Shown here: in pieces, positions 1 to 4,479 of the stretch
Numbering within the stretch: the first letter of the stretch is position 1
Layout of the letters: the number at the start of each line of letters is the position of its first letter
NCBI GenBank assembly: GCA_018056405.1
Contig: JAGPFT010000210.1
Coordinates: 1-5,890, forward strand
Direction of reading: 5' to 3'
Source: Anaerolineae bacterium
GTDB lineage: Bacteria; Chloroflexota; Anaerolineae; Aggregatilineales; Aggregatilineaceae
DNA length: 5,890 nt
The notes under the pieces: model-generated
Database searches by the model: none
What the model was told of the DNA's origin: nothing
The model's input: the letters and a program-made list of their open reading frames with translations, nothing else
Position numbers and translations under genes: made by a program

Positions 1-423
1 GAACTGGCCCTGCCCCGGATCGAGGAGGCTGGAGCCAAGCGCGTCGTCCCACTGGCAGTCAGCGTGGCCTCTCACTCACCGCTGATGGAGAGCATCACCG
101 CCGACTTCGCCCGCGCGCTGGCAGCCATGCCCTTCAACGCCCCTCGGCTGCCCATGATCGGCAACGTGCACGCCGCGCCGCTGGAGTCAGCCGAGGCCAT
201 CCGCGCCGAGCTTGGCGCGCAACTAACCTCGACCGTGCGCTGGACGGAGTCCGTCCAGGCGATGCGCGCGCGCGGGATCGAGACATTCGTCGAGTTGGGG
301 CCAAAGGACGTGCTGTCGGGCCTGGTCAAGCGCATTGACCGCACGGCCCAGCGCCATACGCTGAACTCCGCAGACACGGTGCAATCGTTTCTCAGCCAGT
401 GCGGTGCCTCAGAGACCATTTGA
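1..423 (+). CDS. fabD: Malonyl-CoA:ACP transacylase FabD, C-terminal part (5' end outside window)
   Basis: FabD moves the malonyl group from malonyl-CoA to acyl carrier protein, which supplies the extender unit for type II fatty-acid synthesis in the cytoplasm. The frame is open from base 1 and gives 140 residues ending at TGA 421-423. That is a little under half of a usual FabD of about 310 residues. Seen directly: the VSVASHSPLM stretch (residues 20-29), whose His25 matches the catalytic histidine of the family; PMIGNVHA, typical of the C-terminal half; QLTSTVRWTESV; and FVELGPKDVLSGLVKRI, the conserved tail that carries the backbone around the active site. The nucleophilic Ser in the GHSxG motif would lie upstream, outside the window. 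The GTG at 64 is an internal Val codon, not the start. No other fab gene follows; a repeat-filled gap separates fabD from glnA, so fabD is the last gene of its transcription unit. Identity is confident; the N-terminal part is unseen. Confidence 0.93.
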   Translation, partial: ELALPRIEEAGAKRVVPLAVSVASHSPLMESITADFARALAAMPFNAPRLPMIGNVHAAPLESAEAIRAELGAQLTSTVRWTESVQAMRARGIETFVELGPKDVLSGLVKRIDRTAQRHTLNSADTVQSFLSQCGASETI

Positions 424-440
424 GAAGCCTTACCTGCCTC

Positions 441-487
441 TTCCCCTCATCCCCGGCCCTTTCCCCCTTGTGGGGTTCAGGGCGGAC
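441..487. repeat. Palindromic C-run/G-run repeat, unit A
   Basis: This segment begins about 20 bases after the fabD stop. It has C-rich runs on the left (CCCCTCATCCCC at 443-454), a small hairpin (CCCC 464-467 with GGGG 472-475 around TTGT, flanked by CCCT 457-460 and AGGG 479-482), and ends in GCGGAC (482-487 region). It is related to unit B (661-706) in reverse orientation: both share a CCCCTCA-CCCC block at one end and a TT-AGG-GCGGAC block at the other, with small indels. It could also act as a weak fabD transcription end, but no T-tract follows the hairpin. I see no coding content. Confidence 0.6.
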
Positions 488-523
488 AGCAACGTGAGAA
501 GCATTGAGATGGCAACCGATCAA

Positions 524-620
524 CCTCACCCCCTGGCCTTGCTATGCTCGGCTCTTCCCCTTCTCCGTTAACGGAGAGGGGGAGGCGAGGCGCGTCAGCG
601 CCGAGCGGGGGTGAGGTCAA
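524..620. repeat. Palindromic repeat element, copy 1 (10-bp terminal inverted repeats)
   Basis: The element is bounded by perfect 10-bp inverted ends, CCTCACCCCC (524-533) and GGGGGTGAGG (607-616). Inside are further pairs: GCTCGG 546-551 with CCGAGC 601-606, a 14-bp palindrome CTCCGTTAACGGAG (563-576), and GGCGC 589-593 with GCGCC 598-602. TCAA occurs directly on both sides (520-523 and 617-620), which could be a 4-bp target duplication, although TCAA is also kept in the second copy and so may belong to the element. Bases 573-620 match the reverse complement of 2333-2380 at 46 of 48 positions. No protein is encoded, so it is best described as a non-autonomous REP/MITE-like unit. Confidence 0.85.
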
Positions 621-660
621 GTGAAGAGCCGCCCCAGACTATAGGCCAATCTCAACGCCT

Positions 661-706
661 GTCCGCTCCTAAACTCCTTGTGGGAGGGGTTTGGGGTGAG
701 GGGGAA
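661..706. repeat. Palindromic repeat, unit B, with G-quadruplex motif
   Basis: The unit runs from GTCCGC (661-666) to a G-rich end and is the inverted relative of unit A. Together A and B frame copy 1 of the larger element. Its right part contains four G-runs on the plus strand separated by short loops: GGG 682-684, GGGG 686-689, GGGG 693-696 and GGGGG 700-704, with loops A, TTT and TGA. This satisfies the usual G-quadruplex pattern. It lies about 150 bases upstream of the likely glnA -10 box. A regulatory effect is possible, but nothing here demonstrates one. Confidence 0.6.
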
Positions 707-733
707 AAACCTCTCAAAGGGTCTCTCAGCCTG

Positions 734-752
734 ATTGGGCAACATGCCCAAT
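734..752. promoter_or_regulatory. Perfect inverted repeat upstream of glnA, possible operator
   Basis: ATTGGGCA (734-741) and TGCCCAAT (745-752) are exact reverse complements around a 3-base spacer ACA. A dyad with 8-base arms is typical of a dimeric regulator's binding site. It lies about 105 bases upstream of the glnA -10 box and outside the C/G-run repeats, so it is not simply part of them. It does not resemble the GlnR/TnrA consensus (TGT...ACA). It could instead form an RNA hairpin if transcription starts further upstream. No T-tract follows, so it is not a terminator. The bound factor is unknown. Confidence 0.4.
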
Positions 753-856
753 GCTTTCCGAACTGCCCCGGCAAATCATCCAGATTGATTGCCAGGGCCG
801 TTTGTTTCTTGTGAGTAATGCATAAGCTGGACAGTAGCTCCTCATCGCTGCGTCAC

Positions 857-862
857 TATAAT
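857..862 (+). promoter_or_regulatory. Likely -10 box of glnA
   Basis: An exact TATAAT lies 34 bases before the glnA start, which predicts a leader of about 28 bases. No good -35 hexamer sits at 16-18 bases: the window at 834-840 reads roughly GTAGCTC, and the best TTGACA-like hexamer, TGGACA (828-833), is 23 bases away, which is too far. Weak -35 contact would fit a promoter that depends on an activator, but that is inference. Confidence 0.5.
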
Positions 863-896
863 CAGCGCGTACCGATCGTTGCAGACAGGAGCCGCC

Positions 897-2240
897 ATGA
901 TGGAAGACAAAGCACACGCGATTATCGAGACCGTCAAAGCAGAGGGCGTGAAGTTCATTGATCTGCAGTTCACTGACATCTTCGGCGCGACGAAAAGCGT
1001 GACCATCCAGGATGTAGGATTGGAGGAGGCGCTGGAGCGCGGCGTATGGTTCGATGGGTCTTCGATTCAGGGCTTCGCTCGCATTCAGGAATCGGATATG
1101 TTCCTGCGTCCCGATCCCGTTACTTTTCGCGTCCTGCCCTGGACATTGGACGACCCGCTGGGGCGGCGCGCGCGCATCATCTGCGATGTGTACAACCCAG
1201 ACGGCAGCCCCTTCGAAGGCGACCCGCGCTATGCGCTCAAGCGTGCGATGGCCCACGCCGAGAAGCTCGGCTTCATCTATAACACAGGGCCAGAGTTGGA
1301 GTTCTTCCTCTTCCGCGAGAATGGTCGCGAGGCGGTCCCCCATGATGTCGGCGGCTATTTTGACTTCTCGCCCGGTGACGAGGCTCAGCGCGTGCGCAGC
1401 GACATCACCCGCGCGCTGCTGGCCTTGCGCATCCATGTGGAGATGGCCCATCACGAGGTTGCCATCGGCCAGCACGAGATTGATTTCCGCTACGAGCAGG
1501 CCCTGCACGCCGCCGACAACTCCATCACCTTCAAGTACACGGTCAAGGGCATCGCCGCCAGGCACGGCCTGATCGCCACTTTCATGCCCAAGCCTGTCTT
1601 TGGCATCAACGGCAGCGGCATGCACGTCCACCAGAGCCTGATGGACAGCAAGACCGGCGAGACCCGGATGTACGACCCGTCGGGCGTGTTCAACCTGTCC
1701 GCTATAGCGTGCCAGTTCGTGGCTGGGCAACTTGCCCATGCCCGCGCCCTGGCCGCCGTTGTCGCCCCGACGGTCAACAGCTATAAGCGCCTGACTCCCG
1801 GCTACGAAGCGCCCGTCTATGTATGCTGGGCGCAGCACAACCGCTCGGCCCTGGTGCGCGTGCCACGCCATTCGCCGGGCCGCGAGAACAGCACGCGCGT
1901 TGAACTGCGCTTCCCCGACCCAAGCTGCAATCCCTATCTGGCCTTCGCCGTGATGCTCGAAGCGGGCCTGGACGGCATCGAGCGCGGGCTTGAGCCGCCG
2001 CCCCCCGTCTCCGATGATGTCTTTCACTGGACGCCCGCTGAACGCGAGGCTAACGGCGTGGGTATGCTGCCGGGCACGCTGGAAGAGGCACTGGATGCAC
2101 TGGCTGAAGACGAGATTGTGCGCAAGGCACTCGGCGATCATATCTACAACATCTACGAGCGGGCCAAGCGCATGGAATGGGACGAGTATCGCATTCACGT
2201 GACGAGTTGGGAGATCAAGCGCTACATGCACACTGTGTAG
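897..2240 (+). CDS. glnA: Glutamine synthetase, type I-alpha
   Basis: It condenses glutamate and ammonia with ATP to make glutamine, the entry step of nitrogen assimilation; GSI enzymes are cytoplasmic dodecamers. The ORF gives 447 residues, normal for GSI-alpha. Seen: beta-grasp domain with WFDGSSIQGFARIQESDM (51-68); metal and substrate residues in GPELEFFLF (Glu133, Glu135) and AHHEVAIGQHEID (Glu187, Glu194); nucleotide-site block KPVFGINGSGMHVHQS (232-247); flap SYKRLTPGYEAPVYV with Glu304; NRSALVRVP; and RVELRFPDPSCNPYLAF (334-350). Arg62 lines up with the Arg62 that mediates glutamine feedback inhibition in Bacillus-type enzymes. The GSI-beta insertion and adenylylated Tyr segment are absent, so control by GlnE is not expected. 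AGGAG at 887-891 supports a start at ATG 897 (5-base spacing) or the adjacent ATG 900 (8 bases); the in-frame TTG at 879 lies upstream of this site and is unlikely. The gene is probably monocistronic. Confidence 0.97.
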   Translation: MMEDKAHAIIETVKAEGVKFIDLQFTDIFGATKSVTIQDVGLEEALERGVWFDGSSIQGFARIQESDMFLRPDPVTFRVLPWTLDDPLGRRARIICDVYNPDGSPFEGDPRYALKRAMAHAEKLGFIYNTGPELEFFLFRENGREAVPHDVGGYFDFSPGDEAQRVRSDITRALLALRIHVEMAHHEVAIGQHEIDFRYEQALHAADNSITFKYTVKGIAARHGLIATFMPKPVFGINGSGMHVHQSLMDSKTGETRMYDPSGVFNLSAIACQFVAGQLAHARALAAVVAPTVNSYKRLTPGYEAPVYVCWAQHNRSALVRVPRHSPGRENSTRVELRFPDPSCNPYLAFAVMLEAGLDGIERGLEPPPPVSDDVFHWTPAEREANGVGMLPGTLEEALDALAEDEIVRKALGDHIYNIYERAKRMEWDEYRIHVTSWEIKRYMHTV

Positions 2241-2288
2241 ACGTTCCAGCGCCGCAAGACTCCAGATGAAGGGGGTAGCCCGGAACGT
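2241..2288 (+). terminator. Weak hairpin after glnA, possible transcription end
   Basis: ACGTTCC (2241-2247) immediately after the stop codon pairs with GGAACGT (2282-2288), leaving a 34-base loop. There is no T-tract, so this is not a classical intrinsic terminator. It is listed only because it is the best hairpin before the downstream repeat element. Confidence 0.2.
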
Positions 2289-2332
2289 ACACAGGCTTTG
2301 TCAGGTGAGAGCCTTGCTCTGTTGCGCTCTGG

Positions 2333-2420
2333 TTGACCTCACCCCTGCTCGGCGCTGACGCGCCTCGCCGCCCCCTCTCCACATTGGAGAGGGGGCAAGC
2401 CGAGCTTGGCGAGGCGGGGG
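2333..2420. repeat. Palindromic repeat element, copy 2 (inverted relative to copy 1)
   Basis: Bases 2333-2380 match the reverse complement of 573-620 with two differences in 48. The remainder to about 2420 is more loosely related to the other end of copy 1: an AGCCGAGC block, then GC-AGG and a run of G. Internal structure is rich: a perfect 10-bp stem CCCCCTCTCC (2371-2380) with GGAGAGGGGG (2386-2395) around ACATT, a small AAGC/GCTT hairpin (2397-2407), and an outer pair GCCTCGCC (2362-2369) with GGCGAGGC (2408-2415). Together these would fold as a three-way junction. Only the central loop and a few stem bases differ from copy 1. No coding content is visible. Confidence 0.85.
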
Positions 2421-2434
2421 CCGCCCAACAAGGG

Positions 2435-2463
2435 TTGTCCCCTGCCCGTTCCGCTGCTATCAT
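2435..2463 (+). promoter_or_regulatory. Candidate sigma70-type promoter of moaB
   Basis: TTGTCC (2435-2440) and TATCAT (2458-2463) are 17 bases apart and match the consensus at 4 of 6 and 5 of 6 positions. This predicts a transcript start near 2470 and a leader of just under 40 bases before moaB. The promoter begins only about 15 bases beyond the right end of repeat copy 2, so the repeat sits directly upstream of it. Confidence 0.45.
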
Positions 2464-2507
2464 GAGCGTCACCCCACAGCCCGCGTTCCCCACACCAGCG
2501 AGGCCCT

Positions 2508-3020
2508 ATGAATTCCAGCAGCACTCAGCACAAAGCAACCGCCGCCCAACAAGGCCCGGTGCCCATCGCCATCGTCACCGTCAGCGACACACGCACCCCC
2601 GAAAGTGATGTGAACGCCGCCTACCTGCGCGAGCAGATCGCCGCCGCCGGGCACCGCGTGGTCGCCTACCGGATCATCAAAGACGAGGCCGGTCAGGTGG
2701 CGGACGTGCTGGACGAGCTAGCCGAAGGGGAGGCGCGCGTGATCCTGTTCAACGGCGGCACCGGCATCTCGCCCCGCGACCGCACCTACGATGCCCTCAG
2801 CCGCAAGCTGGAAAAGGTGCTGCCCGGCTTCGGCGAGTTGTTCCGAATGCTCAGCTACCAGCAAGTGGGCGCGGCGGCGATGCTCTCCCGCGCAACGGCT
2901 GGCGTCTACCGCAACAAAGTGATCATCTCCACACCTGGATCGCCTGCCGCTGTGCAGCTTGCCTGGGAGAAGCTCATCGCGCCGGAATTGGCGCACCTGG
3001 CCTGGGAGGTTATTCGCTGA
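2508..3020 (+). CDS. moaB: MoaB/MogA-family molybdopterin adenylyltransferase-like protein
   Basis: Members of this family bind molybdopterin; active ones adenylylate it with ATP, which prepares the cofactor for molybdenum or tungsten insertion by MoeA. Archaeal MoaB is active, whereas E. coli MoaB appears not to be. The 170-residue product is a single MoCF-fold domain: IAIVTVSDTR (20-29), FNGGTGISPRDRTYDAL (81-97) with the GGTG loop and Asp91, then PGFGELFRMLSYQQVG (106-121), SRATAGV (127-133) and STPGSPAAVQLAWEKLIAPEL (141-161), whose PGS and WE...IAP pattern is more like MoaB than like the fused MoeA domain. The first 17 residues are low-complexity and precede the fold. ATG 2508 has only a weak ribosome site (GAGG 2500-2503, 4-base spacing); GTG 2559 is an alternative start right at the fold. 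No other cofactor gene is nearby, so pathway partners must lie elsewhere. Confidence 0.92.
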   Translation: MNSSSTQHKATAAQQGPVPIAIVTVSDTRTPESDVNAAYLREQIAAAGHRVVAYRIIKDEAGQVADVLDELAEGEARVILFNGGTGISPRDRTYDALSRKLEKVLPGFGELFRMLSYQQVGAAAMLSRATAGVYRNKVIISTPGSPAAVQLAWEKLIAPELAHLAWEVIR

Positions 3021-3054
3021 GCGTTCACCGGCGGAAAACGCAGGCGAAAAAACA

Positions 3055-3082
3055 TTGACGCACCCGCGTCTGTTGGTATAAT
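3055..3082 (+). promoter_or_regulatory. Promoter of the tRNA gene
   Basis: TTGACG (3055-3060) and an exact TATAAT (3077-3082) are 16 bases apart. This is the strongest consensus promoter in the window. Transcription would start near 3089, a few bases before the mature tRNA 5' end at 3096, as expected for a single-tRNA unit needing RNase P trimming. Confidence 0.85.
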
Positions 3083-3095
3083 ACTCGGCTAGTTC

Positions 3096-3167
3096 GGCGA
3101 CGTAGCTCAGCGGTAGAGCAGGGGACTCATAAGCCCTGGGTCGTGTGTTCAAATCACACCGTCGCCA
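3096..3167 (+). tRNA. tRNA with CAT anticodon (elongator Met, or lysidine-type Ile2)
   Basis: A full cloverleaf can be drawn. The acceptor stem GGCGACG (3096-3102) pairs perfectly with CGTCGCC (3160-3166), with discriminator A3167. The D arm is GCTC/GAGC with a short 7-base loop containing GG. The anticodon loop is CTCATAA (3126-3132) with CAT at 3128-3130. The T arm is GTGTG/CACAC around TTCAAAT. CCA is not encoded. G1:C72 pairing argues against initiator tRNA-fMet, which normally has an unpaired first position in bacteria. The anticodon stem GGGGA/GCCCT has a G.T wobble at 27-43 and an A.G mismatch at 31-39. Elongator Met and Ile2 (whose C34 becomes lysidine) share the CAT gene anticodon and cannot be separated with certainty here. 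The acceptor resembles E. coli elongator Met, whereas the anticodon arm (AGAGCAGG.GACTCATAA) resembles E. coli Ile2, as recalled from memory. Confidence 0.96.
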
Positions 3168-3175
3168 CTCTCCAC

Positions 3176-3202
3176 ACTCGGCGCACCGCCGAGTTTTTGT
3201 TT
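3176..3202 (+). terminator. Intrinsic terminator of the tRNA unit
   Basis: ACTCGGCG (3176-3183) and CGCCGAGT (3187-3194) form a perfect 8-bp stem with a CAC triloop, followed by a T-rich tail TTTTTGTTT (3194-3202). This is a textbook rho-independent terminator, 8 bases after the mature tRNA 3' end. It closes a self-contained single-gene cassette and means the downstream hypothetical gene needs its own promoter. Confidence 0.93.
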
Positions 3203-3214
3203 GCTCTTCCTCAC

Positions 3215-3244
3215 TTGTCTGTTGCCCCCCTGATCGCGTACACT
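3215..3244 (+). promoter_or_regulatory. Weak candidate promoter for the 111-residue protein
   Basis: TTGTCT (3215-3220) and TACACT (3239-3244) are 18 bases apart, each matching the consensus at 4 of 6 positions. The preceding terminator implies that some promoter must lie in this short gap, and this is the best pair I find. The -35 resembles those proposed for moaB and adk (TTGTC). Confidence 0.25.
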
Positions 3245-3279
3245 ACATAGATGACCGTCGTGAGGAGGGAGTGCTAGCC

Positions 3280-3615
3280 ATGTCCAAGCGACCGGAGATT
3301 CTGAACCAGCAGGCGCTCGAAGAAGCCCTGCGCCGCGTGGGGTGCCCTGACTCGTGCATCGCGCCCACCGTGAGCAATTACCGGCTGTTCGTCCCCCTGG
3401 TGCTGGCAGCGCTGGGCCGCGAGCGCGTCTACGACATCGTGTGCGAGGCGCGCGGCGATCTCGGCCTGGGCCAGCAGAACGCCGCCTGGCGTGCCTCGAT
3501 CAAGCACATCGTCGCCTGGGCCGAGGCTGAGATCGACTCCTACAAGCAGCGCCGCGACCTGGGAAACCTGGCCGAGCCAGCGGACGACTGCGCGAGCCAG
3601 CTCAAGCTGCTCTAA
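3280..3615 (+). CDS. Hypothetical protein, 111 residues
   Basis: I do not recognise this protein. It has 111 residues, no signal peptide, no convincing membrane segment, and predicted mostly helical character. Visible parts are LNQQALEEALRRVGCPDSC (8-26), a hydrophobic stretch RLFVPLVLAALGRERVYDIV (35-54) that is short and followed by charge, and an acidic/aromatic helix KHIVAWAEAEIDSYKQRRDL (75-94). Four cysteines (22, 26, 55, 104) include a CxxxC pair, which is insufficient to claim metal binding. The start is well supported: a strong AGGAGG (3263-3268, in GAGGAGGGA) lies upstream of ATG 3280. The in-frame GTG 3271 is too close to it. Codon use (G/C-rich third positions) resembles that of the neighbours, and the frame is open for the whole gap between the tRNA terminator and adk, so it is probably real. 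It is followed by a separate adk promoter rather than tight coupling. Confidence 0.8.
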   Translation: MSKRPEILNQQALEEALRRVGCPDSCIAPTVSNYRLFVPLVLAALGRERVYDIVCEARGDLGLGQQNAAWRASIKHIVAWAEAEIDSYKQRRDLGNLAEPADDCASQLKLL

Positions 3616-3621
3616 GGCGAT

Positions 3622-3649
3622 TTGTCTGGCGCGCAGCTTCCGGTACAAT
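3622..3649 (+). promoter_or_regulatory. Candidate promoter of adk
   Basis: TTGTCT (3622-3627) and TACAAT (3644-3649) are 16 bases apart and match the sigma70 consensus at 4 of 6 and 5 of 6 positions. The predicted start near 3656 gives a leader of about 48 bases to the adk start at 3704. It begins only 7 bases after the stop of the hypothetical gene, so adk can be transcribed alone. Confidence 0.5.
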
Positions 3650-3703
3650 CCTGGTCGCCATATGCACCAGGGTATTCTGCACAGCGCACTTGAGGGAGCT
3701 TCT

Positions 3704-4282
3704 ATGACACCGACATTCGTGGTCTTCTTTGGGCCGCCCGGCTGTGGCAAGGGCACCCAGGCCAAGCGGGCCGCTGCCGAGCTTGGCCTCGTGCAAATCT
3801 CGACAGGCGAGCTATTCCGCAAACACCTCAGCGAGCAAACTCCCCTGGGCCAGCAGGCGCAGGCGTACATGAGCAAAGGGGCGCTTGTCCCCGACGAGAT
3901 CACCATCGGCATGGTCCGCGAGCGGCTTACCCAGCCCGACGTGCAGAAGGGCGCTATCTTCGACGGCTTCCCACGCACGGCTGCCCAGGCCAAAGCCCTC
4001 GACGATCTGCTGCACGAGCTAGGGGGCAAGCTCGATCTGGTGGTGGACTTTACGCTACCCATGTCCGTCTCGCGCCAACGCTTGCTGGGCCGCCAGGAAG
4101 GTCGCCCCGACGACCGGCCAGAGGTCATTGAGAAGCGCCTGAATGACCACGCCCAGGTGGAGGCGAGCGTCATGCCCTACTACCGCCAGCGCGCGGGACT
4201 GATCAAGTCCCTGGACGCCAACCGCCCGGTTGACGTGATTTACCAGGACGTGCGTGCTCTGCTCAAGGCCGCGCTGCACTAG
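3704..4282 (+). CDS. adk: Adenylate kinase, short-LID form
   Basis: It catalyses ATP + AMP = 2 ADP and balances cytoplasmic adenine nucleotides. The 192-residue product shows the P-loop FFGPPGCGKGTQAK (8-21) with Lys16; the AMP-binding block STGELFRKHL (33-42), where the usual Asp of STGD is Glu36 and Arg39 is kept; KGALVPDEITIGMV (58-71); and FDGFPRTAAQAKALD (86-100) with the DGFPRT signature. The LID region is the brief GRQEGRPDDRPEVIEKRL (129-146), without the approximately 30-residue zinc or hydrogen-bonded LID domain. This matches the short bacterial type (about 180-195 residues), not the E. coli type (214). ATG 3704 is preceded by GAGGGAG (3692-3698) at good spacing, and the P-loop starts right after it; the in-frame ATG at 3662 lacks a ribosome site. 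Unlike many bacteria, adk is not beside secY and ribosomal protein genes here. A sister NMP kinase is the only alternative; DGFPRT and LVPDE favour Adk. Confidence 0.94.
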   Translation: MTPTFVVFFGPPGCGKGTQAKRAAAELGLVQISTGELFRKHLSEQTPLGQQAQAYMSKGALVPDEITIGMVRERLTQPDVQKGAIFDGFPRTAAQAKALDDLLHELGGKLDLVVDFTLPMSVSRQRLLGRQEGRPDDRPEVIEKRLNDHAQVEASVMPYYRQRAGLIKSLDANRPVDVIYQDVRALLKAALH

Positions 4283-4383
4283 AGTCGCCAGCCTCGATCA
4301 CCAGACGTGGCGAGAGCAGGATGCGCGACCAACCTGTTACCAGGGGAAGTTCAGGAATACTCGCTGAACGCCTCCCCCTCAGT

Positions 4384-4459
4384 TCCCCCTCCAGCCAACC
4401 AGAGGGGGATGATCTGGCAGGCGGCTCTCCCCTTCCCCTAGCTCGGCTGGGGGAAGGGG
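4384..4459. repeat. Palindromic C-run/G-run element between convergent genes
   Basis: There are two hairpins in tandem. The first pairs TCCCCCTC (4384-4391) with GAGGGGGA (4402-4409) around a 10-base loop. The second pairs CCCCTTCCCCTAGC (4429-4442) with GCTGGGGGAAGGGG (4446-4459) around a TCG triloop: 14 pairs, of which one is a T.G wobble. It shares style and a GCTCGGCT core with copies 1 and 2, but is not a close copy of either. It lies in the 197-base gap between the ends of adk and the GH13-like gene, so it could stop transcription from both sides, although no T-tract is present on either strand. No coding content is visible in 4283-4479. Confidence 0.7.
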
Positions 4460-4479
4460 ATGGGGGCGTTCTCCGCCAC

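Noticed and set aside
611..814. 67-codon plus-strand frame in the fabD-glnA gap
   Set aside because: It starts within palindromic repeat copy 1 and crosses unit B and the inverted repeat; it shows no ribosome site and no protein-like composition.
828..862. TGGACA as the -35 box of the glnA promoter
   Set aside because: Its 23-base spacing to TATAAT is too long for a sigma70-type promoter.
1727..1739. GGGCAACTTGCCC-like dyad inside glnA resembling the upstream 734-752 repeat
   Set aside because: It lies within conserved coding sequence and its arms are shorter, so chance similarity is the simpler explanation.
726..2231. 501-codon minus-strand open frame covering almost all of glnA
   Set aside because: It lies antisense to an unmistakable glutamine synthetase. 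Its protein has no recognisable motif and an Ala/Val/His/Gln-rich composition typical of the reverse of GC-rich codons. Long antisense frames are expected at this GC content.
2333..2608. 91-codon plus-strand frame overlapping repeat copy 2 and the moaB start
   Set aside because: Translation through the repeat gives low-complexity sequence, and its end overlaps moaB in another frame. No family match is visible.
3021..3041. GCGTT/AACGC hairpin after moaB as a terminator
   Set aside because: The stem is only 5 bp and is followed by an A-run rather than a T-run on the coding strand; it also abuts the tRNA promoter.
3662..3703. Upstream in-frame ATG adding 14 residues to adenylate kinase
   Set aside because: No ribosome site precedes it, and it falls only about 6 bases after the predicted transcript start. 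The ATG at 3704 has a good site and places the P-loop at the usual position. A leaderless start cannot be fully excluded.
3274..4173. 299-codon minus-strand frame opposite adk and the hypothetical gene
   Set aside because: Its low-complexity Ser/Arg/Trp-rich product crosses two genes and an adk promoter; it is a compositional shadow.
4285..4313. TCGCCA/TGGCGA inverted repeat just after adk as a terminator
   Set aside because: It has 6-bp arms, a 17-base loop and no T-tract; such pairs are common by chance.
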